In this document: positions 52,552 to 61,694 of the stretch, piece by piece | How positions within the stretch are numbered: position 1 is the stretch's first letter | Layout of the letters: every line of letters begins with the position of its first letter | Program-made: the position numbers and the translations under genes | NCBI GenBank assembly: GCA_033558025.1 | Contig: JAUCEF010000001.1 | Coordinates: forward strand, 1,860,001-1,924,000 | Direction of reading: 5' to 3' | Source: Phytophthora sp. 'mugwort' | Lineage: Eukaryota > Oomycota > Peronosporomycetes > Peronosporales > Peronosporaceae | Length of the DNA stretch: 64,000 nt | Notes under the pieces: model-generated | The model's database searches: none | Seen by the model: the letters and a program-made list of their open reading frames with translations, nothing else | Told to the model about the DNA's origin: nothing

Positions 52552-54951
52552 ATCGGATTTACAGCGGCGACCAATTGGGTGTCCTATAGGTTACGATTGT
52601 ACTCAAGAAAAGAAGCGCCTCTAGCGTCTTAGGATGCATCGCGCGCCGGTACTCGCTCCAAACGCAGCTGGCTCGCGAGAACAGTCTCTCTACCTCGTTG
52701 GACGTGCTGGGGATCCAGCACAGGTCCATGCAGTGAGACGGTGGGCGGTTGTCCTCCTCACCGCAGTACACGGTCTGCGAATCCAATGCTCTCTTCTGCT
52801 GTTGCTTCGTCACCTTCGTCGTCGCGCAACAAGACGACTAAGCGCAGTGGCTTCTGAGGCGTTCATGCGCCACTCGCGCCCGGTCAAAACCCTCACGACG
52901 CCGAGATCGAAGTGCGGCGCCTTCACGACGCTGGAGGCGGTTGGCGCGAGGTACCTCTCGGTCACAGGAAAGAGCTGGATCACCCGGTCGAAGGCCGATA
53001 GTTCACGGTCTCCCTGGCCACCAGTTTTGAAGCCGCATGCTGGCGCTCTGGACGTTCCCCAGCGATTCGAAGAGCTTGCGGCTTGATCTTCTTTCGTGGT
53101 GCGAGGAGGCAGTCGACCGGCTCGGGGTCGGTGCGATCGACATGGCCCTTGATGATCATGTAGCGGTCCAGCATAGCATAAGTGCTGCTCCACCTTGTCG
53201 TGTTTCGAAGCACGAGCATTAACGCCCCGGCTTCACGAAGGCGATGGATATTCTTAATGCCGTTCAGCTTCACCATGAGGCTACTGACATTGTCGAGGAT
53301 TGCTTCGTGCAAGTTCTTGTTGGACGGCCAGCTGAAGACGATGGCTGGCAGAGCCAATCATCGGGACCAGCGTCCGCGCAGACAGCGATGAGTTAACGGA
53401 TGCCTGGTCGCATACGTAAAAGCACAGGTGGGTGATCCAGACGGTACGTGTCTAACACGTAGTCGATCAGGTCGATGAACGCGTCGGTGTTCATGTCGCT
53501 CTCGTCATCGAAAGGCGAGAATCAAAGGAGGCACTTCTCGTCGTTGCTTCTTGCCGTGGAGGATGGCGTGGCGCCGATTACAGCCGCGTAATGCGTGGCG
53601 CTTCGGTCCACGCGTCAATGATCAACCGAAGGGCTTGCTGGAATAGACGTTCGCGGATCCGATCGCGGATGGCGTCTTCTACGTCCTCCATGTGGTCTTC
53701 GTGGTCGCTTGGCTGATGGGCTCAAGGACCGAGTACTGCGCGTCCGCTTCTTCTCGCGGAAGACAAGCTTGTGGTGGTCCATAACCACCCAGTTGATCCA
53801 CTGGTACACGTTCATGGCGCGACGGTGGACTGTCACGAGCACGTGCTCGAGCATGTGTTCGTCTGGCGATACAGAATCGCGTACACATCCATGAAGACGT
53901 CAAGGCGGGCACGGTGGAGATGGTCGAGGGCGTTCGTATACCCGTCGTTCGTTGGTTTTGCACGGCTGCTGCTGCAGAGACGGCAATGGTAGCGGCCGTT
54001 ACGGTCGACAAAGTTGTCTCGCAGAGCTGGAGCAGAGTCGGCGCGAGCGTCATCATCGTCGACATGGTGGTAGGTGGGAGAAGAGGCTTGGGGGCTGGTG
54101 AGGTGGTGAAACTCCGGCGAACCGAGAAGTGATGGGGGGGGCAGAGCGTCTATTTTAGCTACTTGATATCACTACGAAGATGTCTGTTTGTGTGGAGAAT
54201 TTTTCCTCTTTCTTCTACCATGACTCGATCATTCACCTCCTCGCTTCCTCATTCTGCTGGCTCGATACTTCGGCCTTCACAGGGGGCACTCCTCGATTCT
54301 CGGTTGACGATCTCGTGCTGACTTGCCTAGGCACACCACTGGACGGAGAGTATCTGACCTGGTGCTTATTCTACATAAACGATCGGTACTGGATCTCAAC
54401 AGGGTCATCACGTTCTTGGGGAAGTTCGCTTCGTGGGACCGAGGTTCGCGCTCCGCGAACGGGTCGGCGACTTGGAGGCTGGTCCAGAAGATCAGGAACT
54501 GCTGTGGTGCGGGGAACTTCGATCTCTGTCGACGTACCCCGCACCGCGGGATATCCTACGGATTGCTCTCCTTCTTGGTCGCATACTGCCCTGCCTCCCG
54601 TAGCGACGCAGCGAAGAGAAGGCCTCCCCCCCTTTTACCTTGGTATGGGGAACTTCCCTCCCAAGGTAAGGGGACTAGCACTGCTGGCTCTTTGAAGATT
54701 TTCGTCTCTGTCCGCTTGCTCTTGGGCCGGCCGATTGGAAAGTGATGTATTTGGACCTCCAGGTACGAGCGAGGGAGGCAACCAAGCACAGTCACTACTA
54801 TGGATAGTGCCTCACGTGCGCGTGTGGGCCGCAATCCGCACGTCCAAAACTTGTCGATTATTGGGCGTGATTGGCCTCTAGCCCAATAAATAATCTCGAC
54901 TGTTTTAATTGGACTATTTGAAAGGCCAGTTAATTTTGCGCACAATCCCAG
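52495..54951 (-). mobile_element. hAT transposon copy with transposase relic, one end truncated
   Basis: Reading on the minus strand, a BED finger (YHCRLCSSS ... NALDHLHRAR, about 54000-53910) leads to NVYQWINWVVMDHHKLVF (53810-53760), then IVFSWPSNKNLHEAILDN and RNTTRWSSTYAMLDRY (53345-53155). It ends with the hAT dimerisation domain (WIPSTSNEVERLFSRAS ... MHPKTLEALLFLS, 52725-52600). Frameshifts interrupt it. The right end (AATTTTGCGCACAATCCCAG) is a diverged copy of the TIR at 61732. The left TIR is absent, because homology to the second copy stops at 52495. Confidence 0.8.
54617..54668. repeat. Hairpin-forming inverted repeat
   Basis: CCCCTTTTACCTTGG and CCAAGGTAAGGGG face each other across about 20 bases inside the hAT copy; the segment is absent from the deleted derivative. 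Confidence 0.5.
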
Positions 54952-55124
54952 ATTTTACAGTAGATTGAGAAGCTCCGCCACTGGCATCTCTGGTTAATGG
55001 ATCGTGCGAGCATAGCTCATCGGGTTCATCACACTCGCATTCTGATACTCTAGGAGACCCGTGCCGCTAGACGGCCTAGACGCTCTTCATATGGGGGGAG
55101 TGATTGATGCGCTCTGCACATTAG

Positions 55125-56152
55125 AGAGTGTTCGCGTTGATAACTGGAGATGGAGATGAATCCTCCTGCAGCAACATTAACGAGTAAGCATTGGTTGAAA
55201 ATAAATAGTTGACGACAACACGACTGCAGACGAAAGCGCTTTCGTCTCCACCTCGTAGAGGTAGAGAATAATGGAGACACCTGAAGATGGCTGCACAACC
55301 ACAGGCACTCGGAAGCGGCGCGACTTCGTGCTGGAGCGCTCGCGCCTGCAGTAGTCCAGCGAGAAGGGCAACCGCAAGGGCGGCATCCCGCTCTTGCTGC
55401 ACACGCCATCACTCCATGAAGGACGATGAAGCTATAATTGTTGCAGCATGCTCCGCTATCGTTCAGGCTGTTGTGCTGTACGCTGAGAGCTGCATACCCG
55501 GCCCTCCAGGTGACAAGAAGCAGATTTTGACAGTGAGTACTCTGAACTTCGAGCCGATGCTCCAGTCTGCTGCCTACGTAGGCTGGTTTGATGACAATCT
55601 TTGTCGCACCAGACAAATCTTCTTGCAAATTGCAAGATTCTTACAAGAATACGGGGTCGGCTTCGCAACAGCTAAAACCAAGCAGCATTCCTATGAAAGA
55701 AAGTCGCAGCTGCTCTCTATTTTTTGGGTGTCTTCAGGTGGATATCGTGAGATGGGTCCCGCCATGGGCATGTCAAGAAGCTTCCACGTGCGCTAGAGAG
55801 AGGTTGATGTGGTGCTGGATTAGTGGGCGTGGCTTGAGCAACCGGGAAATAGGTCCCTGCTTCAGCTTCGCTTTCTGCTGATAACAAATCTTCTATATCG
55901 ACGGGTGGTGTCAGGCAGGCAAGAGGTCTGGATTGTAGACAAGCTTGTTGTAGTGAGGGCGGTCTATGACCTGCAAGGACTCCAGCGGTGGCAGAAGCCG
56001 CACGGGCAGATGCATCACTGCCAATAGCCGACTGAATGTCAGTCCGAGAACCACAGGATTTGCAGATCTCATTGATTAAAAACAACTGGAGATGGATACA
56101 CGGCGAACGCAACTAGTTGCCATCTCCATCTCCAGAACAACGCGAACACGCT
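55125..56152 (+). mobile_element. Harbinger-type element, internally truncated
   Basis: Inverted termini of about 30 bases (AGAGTGTTCGCGTTG ... TGGAGATGGAGATG at 55125-55158, matched in reverse at 56121-56152) enclose about 1 kb. TTA occurs at or within one base of both outer edges (55121-55123, 56153-56155), the trinucleotide duplication expected for Harbinger. Inside lies a transposase N-terminus but no DDE domain, so the copy is nonautonomous. Confidence 0.65.
55416..55796 (+). pseudogene. Harbinger transposase N-terminal part
   Basis: From ATG 55416 the frame reads MKDDEAIIVAACSAIVQAV, YVGWFDDNLCRTRQIFLQIA, FATAKTKQHSYERKSQLL, GYREMGPAMGMSRSF, the conserved N-terminal helix-turn-helix region of Phytophthora Harbinger transposases, then a stop. 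The catalytic half is missing. Confidence 0.65.
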
Positions 56153-56283
56153 TTAAGAGCTTATGGACAGCCCTTTCCAACGTTTGTGGGCATCTAGTAT
56201 ATCAAAGTTATCGTCGTGTCGTGTTGTCCTGTAAACAACATAACACATAAACACTATTTACATAAACAGTACTAAATCTGCCT

Positions 56284-57413
56284 ATGGATTATTGGTCAAA
56301 TCCAGCTGTACCGATTTCCTGGTTCCACGTAACAGCTCCAACCGCGACGTACGAGTCGAGCCTCGGCGGCACCTCCACGTCATCTGCCGCGCCCGATATC
56401 TCCACATCTACTGAATCCACCACGCTGTTGCCAGCTGATCGTGTTGTCGAGACAATGAACTACCTGGATGCATCGCGCCGCGCTCCGTGGGTTGCCGTGT
56501 ACTTGGCTGTAGGCATCGGCGTGCTGGTGAACCTTTTAGGGGAGGCCTACTCTAATGCCCTCGACGTGTGTGAGATGTACCCGAAGTTCTCGTTCTACGA
56601 GACGCTTCTAGAGGAGCTGAGCATGCACCACACGCGGCTACCGCTGATGCGCGTGTACGTGCCCTCGCTACAGCTTTTGGGTGCCTATATTGTCGCGTAC
56701 GCCGCCAAGTACTGGGGACTGCTGGACCGAGGCTGGCCGCTGTTGCTGGACCTGTTCTCGGGTCGTTGGTTGTATCATCAATTGTTTGAAGCTCTTCCGG
56801 CGTAGTAAGTGATTGGAGCTACCTGTTGACTGAATTATTGCCTTGCTGACCTGTTATTGGTGCTTGTAGCCTGCCGTTCGCGTTTTCGGAGCCGGACGTG
56901 CCCGAGTTGATGTCGGAAGATGAGGCTCAGGCGATGGATGAAGACGACGATGTCGGATATTTGGACGACGTCCCACCGCCGCCGCCTGTAGACGATGATG
57001 CGTGCAATGAAGCGTTGGCCAAGCTGGTGCAGGTGAAAATGCAGCATGCCAACCGAACGATCCCACGGCCCGACGACTGGCTCGTATTTGACCCCGTGCA
57101 GGAGGAGCTCGTACTACAGAAGCACGCTTCACACATGAACGGCAGTGTGCTCAATGGACACAGTAACGACCACGCAGCAGGGAGTAAGGTGTCGCTGCCG
57201 CGCGCACAGGAACCTATAGGAGACAATCAAGCACTGCTGCCTGTAGCAGAGGTAAAGTGCGCAGGAGTGCGGACGGAAAAGGACGTCGGCGTAGAAGCCG
57301 CGAGGAACCAGCCACAGGAAGTCGCAGTGGGGTTAGGAAACGATTATAGACCCCCGTCGATACACCATCCGTCGGTGCGAGTGACGACATGCAACACCAG
57401 CAGAAGTAAGTAA
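56284..57413 (+). CDS. Membrane protein of unknown function, two exons
   Basis: Exons 56284-56804 and 56870-57413 (donor GTAAGT, acceptor TTGTAG) give 354 residues. I do not recognise a family. Residues ~1-55 are Ser/Thr-rich. Two hydrophobic segments follow (~72-95, WVAVYLAVGIGVLVNLL; ~140-175, LQLLGAYIVAYAAKYWGLL then WPLLLDLF). The tail is acidic (DEAQAMDEDDDVGYLDD) with a short polyproline run, then a conserved-looking PDDWLVFDPVQEELVL and a polar C-terminus. It lies 52 bases from, and convergent with, the next gene. Codon bias and a clean intron support a real gene. Confidence 0.65.
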
Positions 57414-57465
57414 ATAAGCCGCTCTCTCGCGCTGCTCTCTTATTTGTTTCTATCCCTCTCAGTTA

Positions 57466-59385
57466 CTATTGAGAATCGTACACGATCTCCTCTTCTAGCG
57501 GCGTCGGCACCTTCGCGATTTGACGCCAAAGTCGAGCTGATCCGCCAAATGCATAGCTCATGATGCGCTTAAGCGCCTTAGGAGGAAGTTTACTGTCAGT
57601 CTTGTGCTTGTCGCCACTGCTGAGCTGGCAACAGAGCTGAATCGCACGGAGGACTGCACTGGGCGGCAGATGTCCACCACTCGCGGTGGTCCAGCTGCGC
57701 AGCGCCGGAACGAGACACTGCAGACTCGCCAGTGATAGCGATAATAATTGACTCTTCTTGGACCACGTGACGCGACCGCGTGACGAGATGAAGACAAAAT
57801 ACCCGGCGTCCCATAGAGTCATGCTCGTGCCTTGAGTTTTGCAAGCAAACCGCAGGTGCTCCAGGCAGCCGTCACAGCCTTGGTTGCCTGGGGCTGGGAA
57901 AAGTTTGCTGCAGACCTTCGAGTTCAGGACTTCCTGAGGATAAAATGTCCGTAGCTCATTCATCACCACTTCGTTGTGGCCGCATGCCTTGCCATATGCC
58001 CCACCCCACTTTTCAGTGTCGACAGGCTCCTTGTTCGGCGCCCACTTGCTCAAGAAACTCGAGTCCTTTGCATTGCCATGAGCTGCACAGAGTTTCTTAC
58101 GGATCACAAGCGAGGTATCGTCCTTAGACGCGCCATGGCGGACTGGACCTTCCCACTGGCCGCCGTATGCACTGCCCTCCGCAAAGTCCATCCACCGAGT
58201 CTGTGCTGATGTGCGCTCGTCTGTCATAGCTGTACCAACAACAGCATTCACAGTGACAAGGCCCAGCACCTCTAACTTCTCACGACGATGCTGGCTATCT
58301 GCCTCCGGTTCTCCACCAGTTGGCGCGTTGTCATTATTCGTCTCGACACCCGGCAATTGGCGCGTCAGCACCACGTAGAGCTTCTCCGTCAACGCTGTCA
58401 GCCTCTGTTCATCCGGAGTCATCGCGCATTTATTCCTTTTCTTCATTCCGTTATCATCTTCATCGTCATCCAGTTCCGCTCCTTTAGCAAGCTTACGTGC
58501 CCACTTATCGTCGTCATCCTGTGCGGCTGCAGCAGTCTTTCCAACCCGCTGTGAAATATCCACAATCTGCCGCGCCAGCTTCAGTCGCGCTTGCAATCGC
58601 TGTAGGCATGGAGTCGTCAACTCCGGTCGAAACACACTCGAATTTACTAGCTCTTCTCCAGTACCGGCAGCAGTAGCTGTCACCTGGTACACATGTGCAA
58701 ACTTCGCTGTCGCCACGTCAGTCGCCGCAGAACTTACCGCTCCAACAAGCGCCACATCCACCTTCGCATGTGCCGTACTCGCCAACAAATGGTCCGTCGT
58801 AACCAGCACCATAACATGTACCAGTGACGCCGCCGTCACGGAAGCCTTGAGTCTCTGCACCGTTTCGTGCCTCTGTCCTGCCGTCATCTTGCGGTGCAGC
58901 GCCGCCGCTTGCAGTCCTAGATGCTTGAGCATCGCCGCCAGTTGACCGGGCGACATCTCATCGTGACTGGGTAATGCCACGACACAAGGGCGCGACGTGT
59001 TGCGGGACAGCAAGACCCAGTAGAGCCCTGCCAGCACGTCGGCATCCTTTTTCATTCTCAGCACGGTGCAGGAGGCGCCGCCGCCCTCCTCGCGCGTCAG
59101 CTTGGCTGCGCTGGAGACTGCCACATTGCTGACAAAGTCCCTGCCCTCATGTGCCTGCTTGCGCTTCTTCTGCGTCCTCTTGGGTCCTCCAGAGTTTTCC
59201 TTGTCCGCCTTGCGCTTCTTGGGCTGGTTCTGTTGCTTCTTCTTGCCGTTCTGCTGCGCTTTCTTCCTCTCTCGGGGTGCTGAATGCAACATCGACGGGT
59301 TCACGACCACCAGCGCGTCTTCTCGCAGCGCTAGTGGCCGTTTGGCGTGCGCGGTATCCTTCCCGCGGCCTCTACGCTTACCCAT
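57466..59385 (-). CDS. Helicase C-domain-like nucleolar-type protein without DEAD core
   Basis: Intronless minus-strand ORF. The ATG at 59385 (639 residues) is the first available, since an in-frame TAG precedes the GTG at 59412. The N-terminus is very basic (KKKQQNQPKKRKADKEN), as in nucleolar proteins. Residues ~105-260 follow the RecA2 half of DEAD-box helicases: DVLAGLYWVLLSRNTSRPCVV, LAAMLKHLGLQAAALHRKM, RHETVQRLKAS and VHVMVLVTTDHLLAS, where active enzymes have LVATDVAARG. There is no Walker A, no DEAD box and no HRxGR arginine motif. The C-terminal half (SAYGGQWEGP, GCDGCLEHLRFACKTQG, ITW-like WDAGYFVFISS) is unfamiliar. It is probably a structural relative of DDX-type ribosome-assembly helicases. 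Confidence 0.6.
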   Translation of the reverse strand: MGKRRGRGKDTAHAKRPLALREDALVVVNPSMLHSAPRERKKAQQNGKKKQQNQPKKRKADKENSGGPKRTQKKRKQAHEGRDFVSNVAVSSAAKLTREEGGGASCTVLRMKKDADVLAGLYWVLLSRNTSRPCVVALPSHDEMSPGQLAAMLKHLGLQAAALHRKMTAGQRHETVQRLKASVTAASLVHVMVLVTTDHLLASTAHAKVDVALVGAVSSAATDVATAKFAHVYQVTATAAGTGEELVNSSVFRPELTTPCLQRLQARLKLARQIVDISQRVGKTAAAAQDDDDKWARKLAKGAELDDDEDDNGMKKRNKCAMTPDEQRLTALTEKLYVVLTRQLPGVETNNDNAPTGGEPEADSQHRREKLEVLGLVTVNAVVGTAMTDERTSAQTRWMDFAEGSAYGGQWEGPVRHGASKDDTSLVIRKKLCAAHGNAKDSSFLSKWAPNKEPVDTEKWGGAYGKACGHNEVVMNELRTFYPQEVLNSKVCSKLFPAPGNQGCDGCLEHLRFACKTQGTSMTLWDAGYFVFISSRGRVTWSKKSQLLSLSLASLQCLVPALRSWTTASGGHLPPSAVLRAIQLCCQLSSGDKHKTDSKLPPKALKRIMSYAFGGSARLWRQIAKVPTPLEEEIVYDSQ

Positions 59386-59544
59386 GAGGAGCTCTTGCTT
59401 GTCAATGGCCACTGCACGTTGCTATTTTCCACTTGCACTTAGTAGGTTTCTTGTGCGTCAACATGTTGATGCGCAGATTTTTCTTGTGGCAACACCACTG
59501 TGGTGTGTTCTACATCATTTAATCATCATACATCAGCCCCTGGT

Positions 59545-59562
59545 TCGTCATTCGCGCAAGTC
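59545..59562 (+). promoter_or_regulatory. Candidate initiator of DAHP synthase gene
   Basis: TTCGTCATTCGCGCAAGT fits YCATTYYNCA and lies about 48 bases before the ATG at 59598. The 212-base gap to the divergent helicase-like gene must serve both promoters. Confidence 0.4.
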
Positions 59563-59597
59563 TTGCCCAACGTCACCACCGGTACAAGACAGCAGCC

Positions 59598-61106
59598 ATG
59601 GCTCACGCCGAGTGGACCCCGTCGTCGTGGCGCAAGTTCCCCGTTAAGCAGCAAGCCCCGTATCCCGATGAGATGGCTTTGAAACAAGCCCACGACAAGT
59701 GTAAGCAATGTTGATAGCGGTGTGTGTCAATGCTCTGGCGACTGACTGACGCTGTCGTTGCGAATGTTAAATATACAGTGAAGACGCTGCCCGGACTGGT
59801 GTCAGTGCGTGAGATCGAAGACCTGAAGACACAGCTGGCGGACGTGGCGGCGGGCAAGCGTTTCTTGCTGCAGGGCGGCGACTGCGCCGAACGGTTCCAG
59901 GACTGTCAGCCGGAGCTGATCGAGAAGAAGCTCAAGATCATGATCCAGATGAGTCTCGTGCTAGTGTGGGGTGCGCGCATGCCAACGGTGCGTGTGGCGC
60001 GTATGGCGGGGCAGTTTGCGAAGCCGCGGTCCAGTGATACGGAGATGCTGGATGGAGAGAAGGTGACCAGCTTCAGGGGTGAAAATATCAATGGGTACGA
60101 GAAGGATCAACGCACCCCGGACCCGAATCGACTGTTAGAGGGATATTTCCACAGTGCCGCGACGTTAAACTACGGGCGTGTGCTGGTGGGTTCGGGCTTT
60201 GCGGATATTCACGATGCTGGTAAATGGGATCTGGACTTCGTGCAGACCTCGTCAAGGCGTGAGGAGTACCAGCACATGGTGGATGAGATCACCGACAGTC
60301 TCCACTTTGTGCACATGTGTGGTGTGGGCGCCGACTCGCCGCACCTGAAGACGGTGGATCTCTTCGTGTCACATGAAGGTCTGGAGCTCGGTTATGAAGA
60401 GACCATGACGCGGAAGGTGGACGGCAAGTACTACAACCTGGGCACAGACTTCCTGTGGATTGGTGACCGCACGCGTCAGCTAGACCACGCCCACATTGAG
60501 TACTTCCGTGGTATCGAAAACCCTATTGGTATTAAGGTTGGTCCGAGCGTGGCTGTGGAAGACCTGGTACCCTTGATTCGAAAGCTGTGGAAGGACCCGG
60601 AGGACAATCCCGGTAAAATCACGCTCATCACGCGTTACGGTTGCAACAAGGTGGCGGATTTGCTGCCGAAGCACATTGCGGCAGTAAAGGCTGCGGGGCT
60701 TAAGGTGATCTGGTCGTGTGACCCGTGCCACGGCAACACGATTGTGGCCGAGAACGGCTACAAGACCCGTCCATTCGACCGCATCTTCGGCGAGCTGGAG
60801 CAGACTCTGGAGATCCATCGCGAGGCTGGATCGGCTCTAGGCGGTGTACACTTTGAGCTGACGGGCGAGAACGTTACCGAGTGCATCGGCGGGCCGCAAG
60901 GCATCGATGAAGGCGACCTGCCGTTGCGCTACACGAGTTATTGCGACCCGCGACTAAACTACTCGCAGAGCATGGAAGTTGCCTTTCTGCTTGCCAAGAA
61001 TTTGTCAGTTCACCATGAGCTGGCTCCGCTGAATGAAAAGTCCAAGATGCGCAAGCGCTCCATGGAGATCAGTGATCCATCCAAGCGCCTTCGTGCTGAC
61101 AAGTAG
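59598..61106 (+). CDS. Class II (plant-type) DAHP synthase
   Basis: Exons 59598-59700 and 59779-61106 give 476 residues, the usual class II length. The enzyme condenses phosphoenolpyruvate and erythrose 4-phosphate to DAHP, the first shikimate-pathway step. Signatures are WRKFPVKQQAPYPD, LLQGGDCAERF (metal-ligand Cys), GQFAKPRSS, TSFRGENINGY, EGYFHSAATLNY, GADSPHLKTVDLFVSHEGL, SCDPCHGNT (ligand His; most relatives have DPMHGNT), KTRPFD, GGVHFELTGENVTEC (ligand Glu) and YTSYCDPRLN (ligand Asp). All four metal ligands are present, so an active enzyme is expected. No plastid or mitochondrial targeting peptide is evident, which suggests a cytosolic location. Confidence 0.95.
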
Positions 61107-61694
61107 ATGAATCAAAGAGTGTTTGGAATAGAGAACTCAGATGTGTCAGTTTGATGCACAACACTATGTTGTTTTAATGCAACTAAGTGTTCAGGTGACA
61201 AGCCTTCCACGCTCTGTGGCATGATGCCTAGCTCTCCTTTTTTCCTCTTTACCTTCTTGCAATGGAAGTGTAGGTAGCTACTACCCCGCATATTTGACAT
61301 AGGTGCTCAAAAGACTGTACATTTCGCTCAAATGGAAGACAACCCTCATTTTGACCACCTGCTTATTATAACACGGTAGTGAAAAAAATCTCCAGCTCGA
61401 CTACCGCTTGCTTTTGAAATAAGTGAATGAAGGTTGCCTGCATCGATCCTCCTCTCATGCCGCACTGGTGGCGTAGCAGCGCCCTTACTCCATAAGTTCG
61501 ATCTTTCACTCCCAGCAGCCTACTGTTTCTAATTTTGAAGTTCAGGTGTGTGGTTCACTAGAAAATTGCTGCATCGAATAATGTACATGTAGTACTTTGC
61601 TGCTACTGTATTACTGTAGTGGAAGAGGTGGTGGTGATTGGCACAATAGTATAGTACTATTGCGGCAGTACTGTACTACCGCACCGTTGTTCAG
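61107..61694. other. Intergenic, AT-rich with short palindromes
   Basis: 3' UTR of the DAHP synthase gene, then repeats of TAGTACTGTA type (61580-61680). No coding region seen. Confidence 0.45.

Noticed and set aside
54180..54745. Plus-strand ORFs of 171 and 140 residues inside the hAT copy
   Set aside because: They lie opposite transposon sequence and contain the hairpin; no homology recognised.
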